From: Dactylorhiza incarnata
Lineage: Eukaryota > Streptophyta > Magnoliopsida > Asparagales > Orchidaceae
Assembly (NCBI GenBank): GCA_033032865.1
Contig: JAWHQI010000508.1
Location: 672,001-736,000, forward strand
Length of the DNA stretch: 64,000 nt
Direction: 5' to 3'
How positions within the stretch are numbered: position 1 is the first letter of the stretch; the number at the start of each line of letters is the position of its first letter. This document shows positions 1-12,353 of this stretch, piece after piece. Under the pieces are notes generated by a model, which was not told the DNA's origin, did not search any database, and saw only the letters and a list, made by a program, of their open reading frames with translations. The translations under genes were made by a program, and so were the position numbers.

Positions 1-659
1 CGAGGGCACGTGCAGTTTCCCATCAAAGCGCCTGAGCCCTCAAGCCAGCAGTGCCAACCTCCCAAAAGGAATCGCGGCGGGAACCCTCTAGAGCCTGTGT
101 GGACCTTTTTTAGCAAGCAAGTGTGCATGGTTATCGCATGTTGTGTCGCGCACCCTCTTCTCTCTCTTCCGCAACTGACGCTTCAGTTTCCCCAGGGAGC
201 AGAGCATTTAATGCAACATAAAATGCCCTAAACCGGTCGAGCAGCCTACCCTCAAGTATAAATAGAGGGTGAGGGGTGCTTGGAGGGGACGCGTAACTGG
301 CTAGAGTCTACCCTATTGTTGGTGCGGTTACAAGTTATCGTCATTTGGTTGCCTTCTTTTTCCAGCAGATTCTCTTGTAATAGCTCGTAATACTTTGTGA
401 AATTATATAGCCCGCAACAAGAGAGGTATTTGTCACTGCGGGTAAGTTTGGTGTTCGCCATTGTGGATAAGTCTGGTGTCCATCGCAGCTAGCGGCATCC
501 TCTCTTCTCTGTTTTGGTCTCCAAGCCTCGGGTTAGTAAGCAGTTGCTTGCGTTTTTCGATCTCTTTCCTCATGTCCCCCGGATTGTTCGCTGAGTGTGG
601 AAATTGGGTGATAAATTTTGATCCGTCAGGGTGACGCTTATGCAAAAAATACATCAACA
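1..659 (+). repeat. Right part of an LTR (probably Ty3/gypsy)
   Basis: The segment has a TATA box (TATAAATA at 257-264) followed by about 400 bases of leader-like sequence ending in CATCAACA at 659, as expected for the U3 end plus R-U5 of a + strand LTR. The left end is outside the window. No tRNA primer site follows, so it is probably a 3' or solo LTR. The short ORFs here show no recognisable protein. The family is inferred only from LTR form. Confidence 0.4.
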
Positions 660-705
660 GCTCAACACACGACCTTCAGATCTCGAGTGATCGAAGAAAA
701 CTAGT

Positions 706-2303
706 TGTGTAATTTTACTTTGGGTCACCTAGATCACACTTAAGGGGGGTGAATAGTGTGATAAGTATTTTTTAATCATTTTCAAGTTTCAGTGAGATAA
801 TAAGAAAAATTCAAGCACAAAAAGCACACAAGGATTTATAGAGGTTCCCTAAGAATGCCTTAGGTAGTCCTCTCTCCACACCACATATCTAGCAATGTGC
901 TAGAATAGGTAAACTCCTCCAAATCTAAGTCTTCTTCTCCAAGACTTACACCCAGGACACCAAGGCCCTACCTCAATCTCTCCAACAAGAGATCTATACT
1001 CAGATCTTTTTCAAGATCCTACACTCAGATTCCCAAAGGAATCCTACAGCTCAGGCTCCAAGAGCCTTATAACTCAGGCTTACACAAAAAGCCCTAGAAC
1101 TCGAATCTCAAAAGATCCTACAACATCCAGTTTATAATTTCACTGTTTGCAATACAACTTAGACTCAAAAAATGAATAAAGAATAAATTTGGATCTTCTG
1201 TAGAAGCACAGCAGATAGGCTTCTTCTTCCTTGATCAGATCTCAGAAATAATCTTCTTAAAAGATTTGATCTTGAGCAAAATAAGCATTCTTGCAGAATA
1301 AAACTCTTACTCAGATAGATAATCTTCAGGGAGAAATTCAATTACTGAGTAATACTTATATTTTTTCTTGAGAAATTTTGTTACTCCCTCCAATGGATTT
1401 ACGTTCTCGTTCTTTATCGCAGATGATTTGCAAAAGCTTTAGATATAATGTAATCTTAATTATTGTCTGAAGTGTGAGCCCCCAAGGCCTATTTATAGAA
1501 ACATATGTCAATGGCCAGAAATAAAGAAATATTTATTTAACTAAGACCTTCTAGAAGAAATCCCATGATTGACGCATCAGATGGTAGATTTCAAATTGAA
1601 ATTTAAGCTAAGGCATAATTCTCGGCTTTATTCTTGCGCCTTGCATATATAGAAATCTTCTGGACGATTTGCTCTTCTATACGATATGATATACCTAGAT
1701 GAAATAAGTCTTCTAGACGATATAAGTCGTCTAGATGATGCAGACCTTCTGTACGATACATGTCTTCTAGACGATACAGCTCTTCTAGATGATACATCTC
1801 TTCTAGACGATACAGCTCTTCTAGACGACATTGGACTTAGCCAATATTAAGATATAGATCATATCTGGCTGAGGTTGTTATGGTCTAGCCGACATATAAT
1901 TTTATTATCGAGATCATCTAGCCGATACAGCAGTGGTCTAGACGAAATAGAATCCTTGTCGTCTAGATCATCTAGCCGATTTTTGCCTTAGCCAATTTTA
2001 GGCTTATTCCAACCTATTGGCTATCTTTGTAGCTTCATTTCCAGATCTTTTCCAAATGACTTTTCCTTGATAGTGACAAGTCTAATATAGTGTTAGATCA
2101 TAAGTCAACATAAGTTTTGCACTGTGAGGGATTATAATGGCAAAATACTATTTGATCGAATATAAGCCTAACCCTACATTAGTCATGCACTTTTATTATA
2201 CCTGTCACATCAAAACTAGAATAGAGCATCAAATACATTATGTGTTTATTGTTATCTTGAGGGCTTCTTCAAATCAAGAATCTTGTGGTCAATATTCCCA
2301 ACA
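706..2303 (-). repeat. 3' LTR of a - strand Ty1/copia (Sirevirus-like) element
   Basis: It is bounded by TG at 706 and CA at 2303. Immediately to the right, the - strand reads AGAGGGAGAT, a polypurine tract of the kind that precedes 3' LTRs of plant copia elements. Near its left end it has the GGGGGGTGAATAG motif, shared with the LTR at 3865. The internal region therefore lies to the right, on the - strand. The Sirevirus assignment rests on LTR style and the extra 3' ORF next door and is an inference. Confidence 0.55.
1709..1830. repeat. 18-bp tandem repeat within the copia LTR
   Basis: There are about seven degenerate copies of an 18-base unit close to TCTTCTAGACGATACAGC. Diverged TCTAGACGA/TCTAGCCGA copies continue to about 1980. 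Two overlapping antisense ORFs here are simply translations of the repeat. Confidence 0.75.
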
Positions 2304-2526
2304 ATCTCCCTCTATTAGAAAAAGTTAGAACCTCATATATCAATAGACACATATACATTATTATAAACAAAATTGACACAAGGCATAAGGTAAACATTCC
2401 ATTATATACTAAATTCAAAACAATGTTTACATTAGAAATTTAATTAGAACATCATTAACACAGGAGTGTCAACTTTCCATTATCTTTTCTTGATCTCTAA
2501 TCATTGTCTCTAGCAACTATCCTCCT

Positions 2527-3864
2527 TTATCTTTCAACATAACCAAGTGGTTTAGGAATGTATCTGGAAGGAGGAGGTGGCCCATTAGTATACTTTCTCA
2601 TGTGAATCCTCCTCTTCCTCTCTTGTTCTTCATGCTTATTCCATTCCACATAGCTATAATACCTTGAGGTATTAATACCTTGACTGCCAAACCGATTCCA
2701 AGTGTACAAAATGATTGACTTGGTTTTGGGGATCCATTCTTCATAGTTGGGAAGTTTCTGAATTTCCTCTCTTCTCTTCTTCCTTACCAACATTTCTTCT
2801 TCAGGTGTTACTGCTTTTCTTTTATGAGATGATTCAACAATATAAGGACTGTCTGAGAACTGCTCAACTTGGGGTTCAGGATATGTAGGCTCTGAATCAT
2901 AATTCAACTGAGGTAGATTCAAGGCAAACCTTGTGGCATTTGAGACCCAAATAGCCTTATCAGCACCATGCTTTATGATAACTTCCTCCCCCTTTCTGAA
3001 TTCTTCAGATACATGCTGACAAATGCTGCCCTAGAGGTCAGATATTGTACTTCTGAGCATGTTCACACCTTTAGTTATATGATTCTTTATTTCAAGGAGG
3101 TGTTCACCCAGTAGTTACTACAAAAGTTAACTTTTTCAATGATGTTAATACAATGCTCTGTCATGTTGTTAGCAATTGACTAGAAAGCATTTTGAAGATT
3201 TTCTAAGGTAGCACGTTGATTATCTATTATCTTCTAGCCCTTTATGAGTTATTTCTAGTTGATGGGTTGTATGGTCCACAACAGGAGCAACCCTTAGGAA
3301 AAAAATTCAGTGTTTGGGCATTCAGTTGATGCATCTCAGCTTTTACTTCTGCTATTTCTTCAGATAATTCCTTTCTCAAACTTTGGACAGCCTTGTCCAC
3401 ATAACATTCAAATTTCTTTGATTGACCATCCAACAAAGCTGCCATTTGAGCCATAAAGGAACCAGGAAGTTCTTCACTAGTTGTAGGAATGGGATTGCTA
3501 GGCTATCCAGCATTTGTTGGAATGATTGGATCTATTTCAGATTCATAATCCTCAAACATGCAGTCAGGAGTGTCAGCCTTAGCAGATTTCTTCTCAGCTT
3601 CTGGCTCTGCCATAACTAACTTTCCTTTGAACAATACAATTTCCTGTCCAGTGTAAAGTATTTATTCTGGCTCAATTATTTGTTCGACCACTTTACCAAC
3701 AACTGTAGGAATGCTTTCAGTAATTTTCTCTACAAGTTGGTCTACAACTTCTATATCAGCTGCATTCTGGGCAGAACTCTCATGTTGAGACTCCCCTTCA
3801 ATCACTTCAGCTACTACATCATTAAGTACTTCAGTTACTTCATTAGCAAGTACATCAGTGAAAG
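2527..3864 (-). pseudogene. Decayed extra 3' ORF of the copia element
   Basis: The longest open part (2527-2922, 131 codons) is charged, with a KKRREE cluster and a PPPPSRYIPKP tail. Upstream on the same strand (about 2923-3864) are further acidic, coiled-coil-like stretches, for example the Glu/Lys-rich segment at 3242-3454, separated by stops and frame changes. The position between the internal region and the 3' LTR matches the additional, sometimes called env-like, ORF known in Sireviruses. No catalytic motif is visible. It is cut off at about 3865 by the next LTR. Identification is by position and composition only. Confidence 0.4.
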
Positions 3865-5286
3865 TGCACAGTAACTCCCCTGAGAGTTCTTTAGAGGGGG
3901 TGAATAGAGATTTAAAAATCTTTTACTAAGAAGTGCAAATAGAATTAATCCTAATTACTAGGCATCCAAAATTCCAACCAGAATTAATAAAATCACAGAA
4001 TAATAGAAATAATCAAGAGACAAACACAAAAAATTCACAAACACAGAATACACAAGAACTTATAGTGGTTCCCCAAAACTATGGGTGCATCCACTCTTCT
4101 ACCCCCTTGGTAGGAATCCATTATCACAGTACTGAGTCTTTTGATATGGAGACTCTTAGAACTACTGAGTCTTTTAATAAGGAGACTTTTAGAACCACTG
4201 AGTATTTTGATCGGGAGACTCTTAGAACCAGTTCTGAATCCTTTGAAGAGAGACTCTTAAAACGTTTTTACAATGTGTTTGAATGACAAAGAATTCGAGA
4301 TCAGAATAAGAAATCAGAAGAATTATAGGAGTTAGAGAATTCTTCTGATCAAGATCCTCTCTCAGAAACACTGAGGATCTTTGAGCACTATAGTGGATGA
4401 TGAATCTTCAAGTCTGATAAATCCTTGATAGGTAGAAGGTCAAGGATTGTTCTTCTTCACATATGTAGTTCAGATGATCTTGTTCTTGATTATCTTCTTT
4501 CAAAGAAAGGATGAAGATGAATCTCTGCAGATTGAGAGAAGAAATCTGCAGTCCAGAATTCTGTCGGGTAGAATGAGAGAGAGGGAGATAGAAAAGAAGC
4601 GCATATCCCTTTTAGAATTTTGTATGTATATATTCTTCTATCGATTCAATTGAATTGGAATTGAATGACTTTCCCTTTCTGATCCTTCTCCAGTTGGAAT
4701 GTCCAGAGAGAATTATTGCTCTCTTTTTATCTATGTTGACAGGCCGTCAATAACCTTTTATATAACTTCCAATTTCATCACCTTTGAATCTCTGGAATGA
4801 TTCTTTCTCTTCTTGTACATGTGCGACCAGTTATATTTCAAATATCTTCCATATATACCTTCTGAATAATCATCAAAATCCATTATAGGAAGATTCCAAT
4901 TCTTTGACTGTATTTGATGTTGCATCGAATAACTTCTGACTTCATATTGATGCACCTTTGAATTCTACTAAAAGCAACTTCGAAATCTGCTTCAGAAAAC
5001 CTCAGCTTTGAATTAGACTTTTTTATCTACGTTGCTTCGATTCATTATCAATGTATCCGTCAAGATAAAGAACGTAGACTTCAAGTTCTGACTTCTGCGT
5101 TGAATACCATTGGATGTTGCATTGACTTCCAATGAAGCATCGACTACCAGGCTGAGTTATCTTTACTTCTATTCGAAGTTACTTCAACTCTCAATCGAAG
5201 TTGTGTCGACTTCTTTTCGACGCAGATTTTACTCAAGTGGTTTTTGATCTCCTTTTGACTAGGCTTTAACACTATAAGGTGAATAT
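3865..5286 (-). repeat. Second copia LTR, - orientation, truncated
   Basis: It starts with TGCACAG at 3865 and has the same left-end layout as the LTR at 706: a GGGGGTGAATAG motif, then CAAGAACTTATAGTGGTTCC against CAAGGATTTATAGAGGTTCC in the other copy. The right boundary is uncertain. It is taken where a separate + oriented LTR appears to begin near 5287. It interrupts the decayed 3' ORF to its left. Confidence 0.4.
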
Positions 5287-5557
5287 GTCAACACTATTTA
5301 TAATGGATAGCCTACCAAAGGGTATAAGAGGGGATGTACCCAAATTTGGGGAATCTCTATAAAAACTGTGTCTTCTAGATTGCATAACTCTTAGTTGTTT
5401 TTTGTTGTTGTTTTTATTACTTTTTTGATGCATAATAATAGCAAACAAGATAATTTGTGGATGTGTTATGAATGATTAAAAACTACAAAAAATAAAAAAT
5501 TATTCACCCCTCCCCCCCCCCCCTAGAGAAATTCTTAGCATCATACCCTACCTTTCA
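5287..5557 (+). repeat. LTR end of a + strand copia element
   Basis: The segment contains a TATA-like CTATAAAAAC near 5358. Its right end carries TTATTCACCCC, the reverse complement of the motif found at the left end of the two - strand copia LTRs, so this LTR has the opposite orientation. It ends in TTTCA at 5557, directly before a tRNA-Met primer site. A 13-base C run near 5511-5523 may be unstable. The left end is approximate. Confidence 0.45.
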
Positions 5558-5559
5558 AT

Positions 5560-5570
5560 TGGTATCATAG
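5560..5570 (+). promoter_or_regulatory. Primer binding site (initiator tRNA-Met)
   Basis: TGGTATCATAG lies two bases after the LTR end. It is the usual plant retrotransposon sequence complementary to the 3' end of initiator methionine tRNA. Confidence 0.7.
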
Positions 5571-5735
5571 GGAAGTTAATCATAAAAGGCTAACACATTG
5601 ATCAAGATCTAAGGGTATTAAGAATTACTAGTGTAATTTTTTATTTTAATCACGAGCTCTACACAGAATAGAGACTATACATCCACGAGATCTCTAGTCT
5701 GTAACATAGAAAAATTTACTCTATTAAAATCTAGA

Positions 5736-7002
5736 ATGAAGTTGTATGTGAATTCAATTGATGAAGATATTTTTGAATCCATTATTGTATGTCTAGTAAG
5801 TATTACCATGATTGATACAGATGGAAAACTTATGCAGATAATAAAGGCTAAATTGATAGAATATCAGAAGAAAACTAAGCATGTGATGTCAAAGCCAAGA
5901 ATATTCTGGTGTCAATAATGTCAGACGACATATTCCAAAAGGTTGTTGAGTGTCAATCAACAAAAGAGATTTGGGATTCACTGACATATTTAGTTGAATG
6001 GAGTTCAGATGAGAGGAAGGACAGGGAATCCTCACTGATCTCACAATATAAGAACTTCAAGAAAAGCTCTAAAGAGAAGTAACTTCAATCAAAGGTATAA
6101 CAAAACTCCTTCTAAGGAAATAATATGTTTCTTATGCAGGAACCAGGACATATTACACCATAGTGTCATGATCAAATCAAGGACAAAATTTCAAAGAAGG
6201 ATAAGGATCACAAGAAAAATTATGATCCTAAGAAAAGAAACAAAAAGAAAGCCAAAAGATTCATTGCAAAGACTTGGAGTGATACTGAAGACAGCTCTTC
6301 AAACTCTGATAAAGATGAGAGCAAACTAGAAGAAGTCTGCATGATGGCTTTAGAACTCACTAAAAAGGAAGGTGGTCTTACAGAAGAAAATGATGAGGTA
6401 ACTTATTTTGATAATTTTGATTTTTCATCTCAGGAATTTAAAATAGCTTTCAAAGGCTTCTGTAAAGAACAATTGGTTGCATAAAGTCAACAAAAGGTTG
6501 TAAGAGAAGAAATAGATCATCTTACTAACAGATTATAAGAAGAAAACTCTTTTGTACTAAACTATGAATTAAGAATTGAAAATTATAAACTAAGAGAAGA
6601 ACTTGATTCTCTGAAACCAGAAAATGAGAATCTAAAAGATGAACTAAATAAATCTATGCTTTTTTAAGATAGCTTGAATGGGAGGAGCCAGCAGCTGAAA
6701 GCTATTTCTGAAAACCTCTCAGTCAAGTTCAAAAAAACTAGGTCTGTGCTAATTCTCCCCATAAAGCTGACTCTCCAAGCACACTCGCTTGAAAAAAATA
6801 TCCAGTAAAGTTCATTAGTGCAAAAGGAAAAGAACCAATAAATTCATTAGTTAATATTCCCTCTACATCAAAAGGTGTTAGAAGGAAATTTCATTACAAA
6901 AAGAAAAATAAAAATAGACAAAGCACTTGAGAAATGAATTGATTCATATAGAGCAAAGAGGAATTCTGGGAAAAGCTCCCATAAATAAAAAATTTAATCA
7001 AC
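5736..7002 (+). pseudogene. Ty1/copia gag remnant
   Basis: The segment starting at 5736 (60 codons) reads like the N-terminal part of copia GAG. After a frame break come the typical QSTKEIWDSL region, half a CCHC zinc knuckle (CFLCRNQ near 6130), then a Lys-rich tail and an acidic, coiled-coil region (about 6240-6660, including WSDTEDSSSN and KLREELDSLKPENENL) with scattered stops. The long coiled coil after the knuckle is usual for Sirevirus-type GAG. The frame is broken several times, so it is non-functional. The remnant is cut at 7003-7007 by the chromovirus insertion and the same element resumes at 16382. Confidence 0.6.
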
Positions 7003-7007
7003 TAGGC
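7003..7007. repeat. Target site duplication, left of the chromovirus
   Basis: TAGGC at 7003-7007 matches TAAGC at 16377-16381 with one transition. It flanks the TG...CA ends of the - strand chromovirus. Confidence 0.75.
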
Positions 7008-8826
7008 TGTAACACCCTGTTACATAGAATATAGCAATAGGTCCGACCGGGACCCCACGCCATACAGAAGCATTTAATTTATTAAGATAAAACCAATTCA
7101 CAACTTGTCCACGCTTTACAGGGAATGAAACTACAAAAAAATTTCTTTAGTTAAACTGTTTAAAACAACTAGGTGGCTTTCAAACATCGGCACGCAGGCC
7201 GACCACACATGAAAACAGTAAACAAATCACTTGGCCTTCAAGGGCCAACAAAGCTCAGCAGCTGGGATTCCACCCTGCTATTTTCCGCTCGTCTCGCCAG
7301 GACTTGTAAGCCACAATCCACCAAACGGTGGGAAAAGAAGTAACCGGTCAGCTTTAGCTGACCCAGAATATAACGACCTCACCCCATACTCAGGGCGGCG
7401 GTGCTCCTTCCCTGCAAGCAAGCAATAACAGCATATATATTTCACAGGTGCGTCTGAGCACCACATAGAAACAATCATCCTACGATGACGATAAGTCACA
7501 CGTCATGTGCACTCATGGCATGTCATCCTCAAGTCCTTTTTCAACTTGGACGATCAGATTGAGCTAGGCCGTACACATGAAGTCCTGGCACTCTTTGCGC
7601 TCGGCCATACACACGAAGTTCTGGCACTATCGTTATGAGCTAGATGTCAGGATTCACCTATGCCTGGCCCGGGTTCGGTTCAACTTGTGCCCGCTTTCAT
7701 AAATGTCAGGATTCAACTTAGCCTGACACGGGTTTGTCTTCCCCTTGTGCCCGTCAAACTATAACCTCACAGGGTCATCACCTCAGCCTCAGGGGCTCGT
7801 TTAGCAATCCCAAGGATCACTGGCACTAACGCCGGTGCTAGCGCTAGCGCCGGGAGCTAGCCAACAGAACACAGATCTGTTAGCTCTTTCGGGTATTTCT
7901 TGAGGATCACCTCCAGGACCCCCTGCAGCACATCACAGTACCCAGAACCCAAAAACATACATACACGGAGTCTTCTCCGGAGTGCAATATAGCATATCAA
8001 CATCACCAATCCAGACCAACCTGTCCAGATGGGCTTCACACTGTATGCCTATGTCTGTACTGCCATTTCGGACTCTATATGCAATTTCTACGGGGATAAC
8101 ATCGACCCGCTGGAAGAACCCATCTACTAATTAGTAGAAATCTTTCAAATCATGCAAATCAAAGGACGCACATTCCCAAAGATGTAGGGAGGAGAATCGT
8201 TACCCTCGGCGCTTGTTTCGGTGCCATAGAACTAAGAGGGAATCGACAGAAATCCTTTGAAACAACTTCCTCTTCACAGGATTGACGATGGCACAAACAT
8301 GCATGATCTCCTTCGTAGATTTTCCCTTGGCACAACGATCTTCAACTGACCTCCTTCCCTTCTCTCAGCCCACTGCTCTCAGAAAGGCAGAGGATTCTCA
8401 GAAAATGAGAAGGAAAGTCGGACTTGGGTCTTATATGGTTTTCCTACCACTGTCGGCGCTAATGCTAGCGCCTGGCTCTAGCCCAAAGGCGGTACGACCG
8501 ACCTTAGCCACATCCGCTGAAGAGAGCCACTAGCGCTGGCACTAGCGCTACCGCCTGCGATATCTTTCTTCGATGAATTTCTCAGGAAATGTCACATTCT
8601 TCAAGAAAGGATACATTTCTCGGGAAAATGCACTACCGCCGGCGCTAACGCTAGCGCCTGGCACTAGCTCATTTGCTTCATTCGTCGAGAAAGAACACAT
8701 TTCTCGGGAAATGCACGGGTTTCTCGGAAAATACACTACCGCTGACACTATCCTTAACGGCTGGCGCTAGCTCATTAGCTTCCGAGCACTCCCACTTTAT
8801 TTGCACACAAAACTTGGGGTCTTACA
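7008..8826 (-). repeat. 3' LTR of the chromovirus
   Basis: It runs from TGTAACACCC at 7008 to GTCTTACA at 8826. It is very similar to the LTR at 14461-16376 but lacks about 80 bases near its left end. A TATA-like element on the - strand lies near 8431-8442. Repeats of TTTCTCGGGAAA-like motifs and of palindromic GCTAGCGC blocks lie in the U3 half (8470-8770). Confidence 0.9.
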
Positions 8827-8860
8827 ATTCCCCCCCCCCCCTCCCTTAAAAGAATTTCGT
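8827..8860 (-). promoter_or_regulatory. Polypurine tract
   Basis: On the - strand the sequence just before the 3' LTR reads GACGAAATTCTTTTAAGGG and then a G run. It serves as the plus-strand primer during reverse transcription. The G/C homopolymer may be imprecise in length. Confidence 0.75.
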
Positions 8861-8914
8861 CCCGAAATTCTAACAGTGCAAATAATCAAAAAGATACAAA
8901 ATATGACTTGTACC

Positions 8915-10297
8915 TCAGCAAAACAGCTCGGGGAACTCCTCACGCATGGTTTGCTCGCGCTCCCATGTAAGCTCCTCACGACCGTAGTTGTTCCAGCGGA
9001 CTTTGACCATCTTGATCAGTTTATTCCGTAGACGCTTGACATCAGTGTCTTCGATGCAAATAGGCATGACCAACGCCTTCAGCCCATCATCGACCGGCAC
9101 TTGATTCGCCACCAGCACATGGCTAGGCTCTGGCACAGCTTTCCTCAGTACAGAGATGTGAAACACATCATGCAGACCGCTCAGCTCCGTCGAAAGAGCG
9201 AGCCGATAGGCAGCTTCACCAACACGCTCTAGTATCTCAAATGGGCCAAGGTATCGTGGACTCAGCTTTTTCAAGCGTTGAATCCTTGACACTCCCTTGA
9301 AAGGCTTGATCTTGAGATACACCCAGTCGTCCACAACGAACTCAATGTTTTTGTGCTTGGCATTGTAATATTTTGCCTGCCTGTCTTGCGCCACCAACAA
9401 TCGTTCCCGGATTGTTCGGATAGTCGAATTTGCATCTTCGACTTCCTTCAGCTTAAACAGCTTCGTTTCGCTCATTTCCGCCCAAGCCAAGAGGGTACGA
9501 CAAGCTCTACCATAGAGGGCCTCGAAGGGCGTCATCTTTATACTTGCTTGATAGCTGTTATTATAAACGAATTCGATCATGAACAAATGATCTTCCCACT
9601 TCTTACTGAAGTCTAGGACGCACATGCTAAGCATATCCTCCAAAGTTCTGTTAGTACGTTCAGTCTGTCCATCCGTTTGAGGGTGGAAGGCAGTACTAAA
9701 CTTCAATTTTGTACCCAACAACTGGTGGATTAGCCTCTAATCTTTCGAAGTAAAGCGCCCATCTCGGTCACTTACGATGCTACGAGGCACACCGTGCAAT
9801 CGTACAATACTATCAACATATAGCTTTGCTAATTTCTCCACTGAATCGTCCTTCCGGTTTGGAATAAAGTGGGCTAACTTCGTCAAGCAATCCACGATCA
9901 CCCAAACAGCATCATTCCCACTCTGCGATCTCGGCAAACCGTGCACGAAATCCATCGAAATGTCATCAAATTTCCATTCTGTTATAGGCAATGACTTCAG
10001 GAACCCTTCAGGTTTCTGACATTCGGCCTTCACAAGTGCACAAGTTTTACACTTTGCCACGTAAAGAGTGATGCCCTTCTTCAAACCTGGCCACCAAAAT
10101 AGCCTTTTCATATCTTGATACATTTTTGTGCTCCCTGGGTGAATTGAGTACTTTGTAAAATGTGCTTCGTACATCAATTCTTCCCGTAACTTGCCCACAT
10201 TTGGGATGCACAACCGACCGTATTTCCACATAAGACCGTCGTCTAACACAAACTTTGCAGCAGACCCAACTCCAGTCTCTGCCAAGTAGCGATGCAT
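8915..10297 (-). pseudogene. Chromovirus integrase and chromodomain
   Basis: Two - strand frames (10297-9737 and 9721-8915) together hold the HHCC zinc domain (H at YEAHFTKYSIHPG, C at CKTC), the catalytic core with Asp in ISMDFVHGL, Asp in IVSDRDGRF and Glu in GQTERTNRTLEDML, the GPF/Y module (LSPRYLGPFEIL) and a C-terminal chromodomain (VKVRWNNYGREELTWERE). All three DDE residues are present. A stop codon near 9735, just after GRFTSKD, splits the core between its second and third catalytic residues. Family knowledge: the chromodomain directs chromovirus insertion to particular chromatin. Confidence 0.85.
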
Positions 10298-10357
10298 GCT
10301 CGAATCAAGCTCCAGGGCTTGTCGTATTCTATTTGCGAGGTCGTATTACACCTTCGT

Positions 10358-11716
10358 TCAGTTTAAGCACGCACTTGCACTAGAACTCCGCTCCATACAA
10401 GAGATCTCTAAGGCTTCCAGGTCCCTGATCAGACGCGAGTCATGCCTCTGAATCCAACTGGCCTGTGCAGAAGCCCTCCGGCTCAAAGCATCTGCGATGA
10501 CATTTCCCTTCCCGGGAGTATAGTGTATCTCGAAAGTGTAGTCCCCCAGGAACTCCATCCACCTTCGCTGTCGCATATTGAGCTCTTTCTGATTTAACAG
10601 ATACTTGAGGCTTTTATTGTCTGTAAAGATATCAACCATCACACCATACAAGTAGTGTCCTTACAATTTCAGAGCGAAGATTACGGCCGCCAACTCCAAG
10701 TCGTGGATCGGATAATTCCGCTCATGCACTTTCAACTAGCGCGATCCATAAGCTATCACTTGACCATTCTGAAGAAGTACGCAGCCTAAGCCGCTCTCTG
10801 ACGCATCGATGTAAATTTTATAGCCTTCTGTACCACATGGCAAACACAAAATTGGTGTCGTGGTCAGACGATTCTTTAACTCTTCAAAAGTTCGTGCACA
10901 CTCTGGTGACCAAACGAACTTCTGATCTTTCCTTGTCAAGGTCGTGAGAGGAAGAGCAATCCGCGAAAAGTTCTCCACAAAGCGATGATAGTAGCCGACA
11001 AGTCTAAGGAAGCTCCTGACTTCCGTTACTGTCGTCAAAATGGGCCACTCCCGGATAGAAACTATCTTCGCTGGATCTACTGCGATACCCTCACCACTAA
11101 CCACATGACCAAGGAACGCCACCGAGGCTAGCCAAAACTCACATTTGGAGAACTTGGCATACAGCTGACTCCGTCGCAGGGTCTCCAACATGACGCGTAA
11201 ATGAATCGAGTGTTCTTCTTCAGATTGAGAGTATACCAGAATATCATCAATAAAGACGATCACAAATCGGTCGAGACACTCTCTAAAGGTCCTATTCATC
11301 AGATCTATGAACATTGATGGCGCATTCATTAGTCCAAACGACATCACAGTAAACTTGTAGTGCCCGTAACGGGTACTAAATGACGTCTTGGGAATGTCGC
11401 ACTCCCGAATTCATAACTGGTAATAGCCAGACTTAAGATCCAGCTTCGAATACACTGTTGATCCAACTAGCTGATCAAACAAGTCATCGATTCGAGGAAT
11501 CGGATACTTGTTCTTCTCGGTCAGCTTATTCAATTCCCAGTAATCGATACAGAGACATAGGCTTCCGTCCTTCTTCTTCACAAAGAGGACCGGAGCACCC
11601 CAAGGGGATGCACTTGGGCGTATATACCTTGCTCTAGCAACTCCTGTAACTGAACCTTCAACTCTGCCATCTCCTTTGGCGCAATACGGTACGGAGAGTG
11701 GACACAGGCTTGGCAC
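10358..11716 (-). pseudogene. Chromovirus reverse transcriptase and RNase H
   Basis: The N-terminal RT part (11716-11411) shows [20 protein letters not shown] and [10 protein letters not shown]. The next open segment (11347-10736) holds [13 protein letters not shown], the catalytic FIDDILVYS motif and the thumb region up to [17 protein letters not shown], where RNase H begins. The RNase H C-terminal part (10651-10358) includes [19 protein letters not shown] and [11 protein letters not shown]. Frame breaks near 11350-11410 and 10650-10735 interrupt the polyprotein. The order and spacing are those of Ty3/gypsy pol. Confidence 0.85.
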
Positions 11717-12317
11717 CTGGCACCAACTCTATTGTGAAGTCAATCTCTCGCTGAGGTGGCGCCCCAGGAAGATCTTTCGGAAACACATCTGGATACTCCG
11801 AGATAACAGGGACGTCACGCAGACTGGGCTGAGGCTTTACGGCCCCAACTTGCACAACACACAATTCTGCGCCTTGCCGAACTGCCTTGACTATTTGGAC
11901 AGCAGACATCAACGTCTTGCTCGATCCTCGCAAACCAGCAAACATAGTTGCACGCTCGGTATTCCTCCCTAGAGTGACCTCCTTAGAAGTGCAATCAATG
12001 TAGGCCTGCTGCGCCGACAACCAGTCCATACCAAAGATCACATCAAACTCCAAAAGCGGCAGTATCAGTGCTTCCAAATCAAAATCTTGACTTCCTATTC
12101 GTACCTTTACCACACAACCTTGATCCGCACACATAGAACACCCATTGGGAAGCATTACATCTAACCTTTCCGTTATCACTGTCGAAGGCACTCCAAATTG
12201 TCGTATGAAGGCCTCCGATAGAAAGGAATACGAAGCTCTCATATCAAACAGTGCTCTTGCCGGGGAGTTAAATATTAGGATAAAGCCTAACACACACAAC
12301 GTTAACAAGCAATGCAC
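11717..12317 (-). pseudogene. Chromovirus protease and linker
   Basis: This is the aspartic protease region in the - strand frame 12317-11658. The active-site motif, normally DTGA in this family, is replaced by DMRA in ALFDMRASYSF. The flap and FDVIFGMDWL motif are intact. The linker with VFPKDLPGAPPQREIDF leads into RT. The altered catalytic triplet means this copy would not process its polyprotein. Confidence 0.8.
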
Positions 12318-12353
12318 AAGATAGGAAGTATCAAAAGCAACAAAAGCTATATA

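Noticed and set aside
1603..1831. Two overlapping antisense ORFs with repeated motifs
   Set aside because: They translate the 18-bp tandem repeat in an LTR. No independent support.
8573..8770. ORF pair over LTR motif repeats (both strands)
   Set aside because: Both frames arise from near-palindromic TTTCTCGGGAAA and GCTAGCGC repeats in the U3 of the chromovirus LTR.
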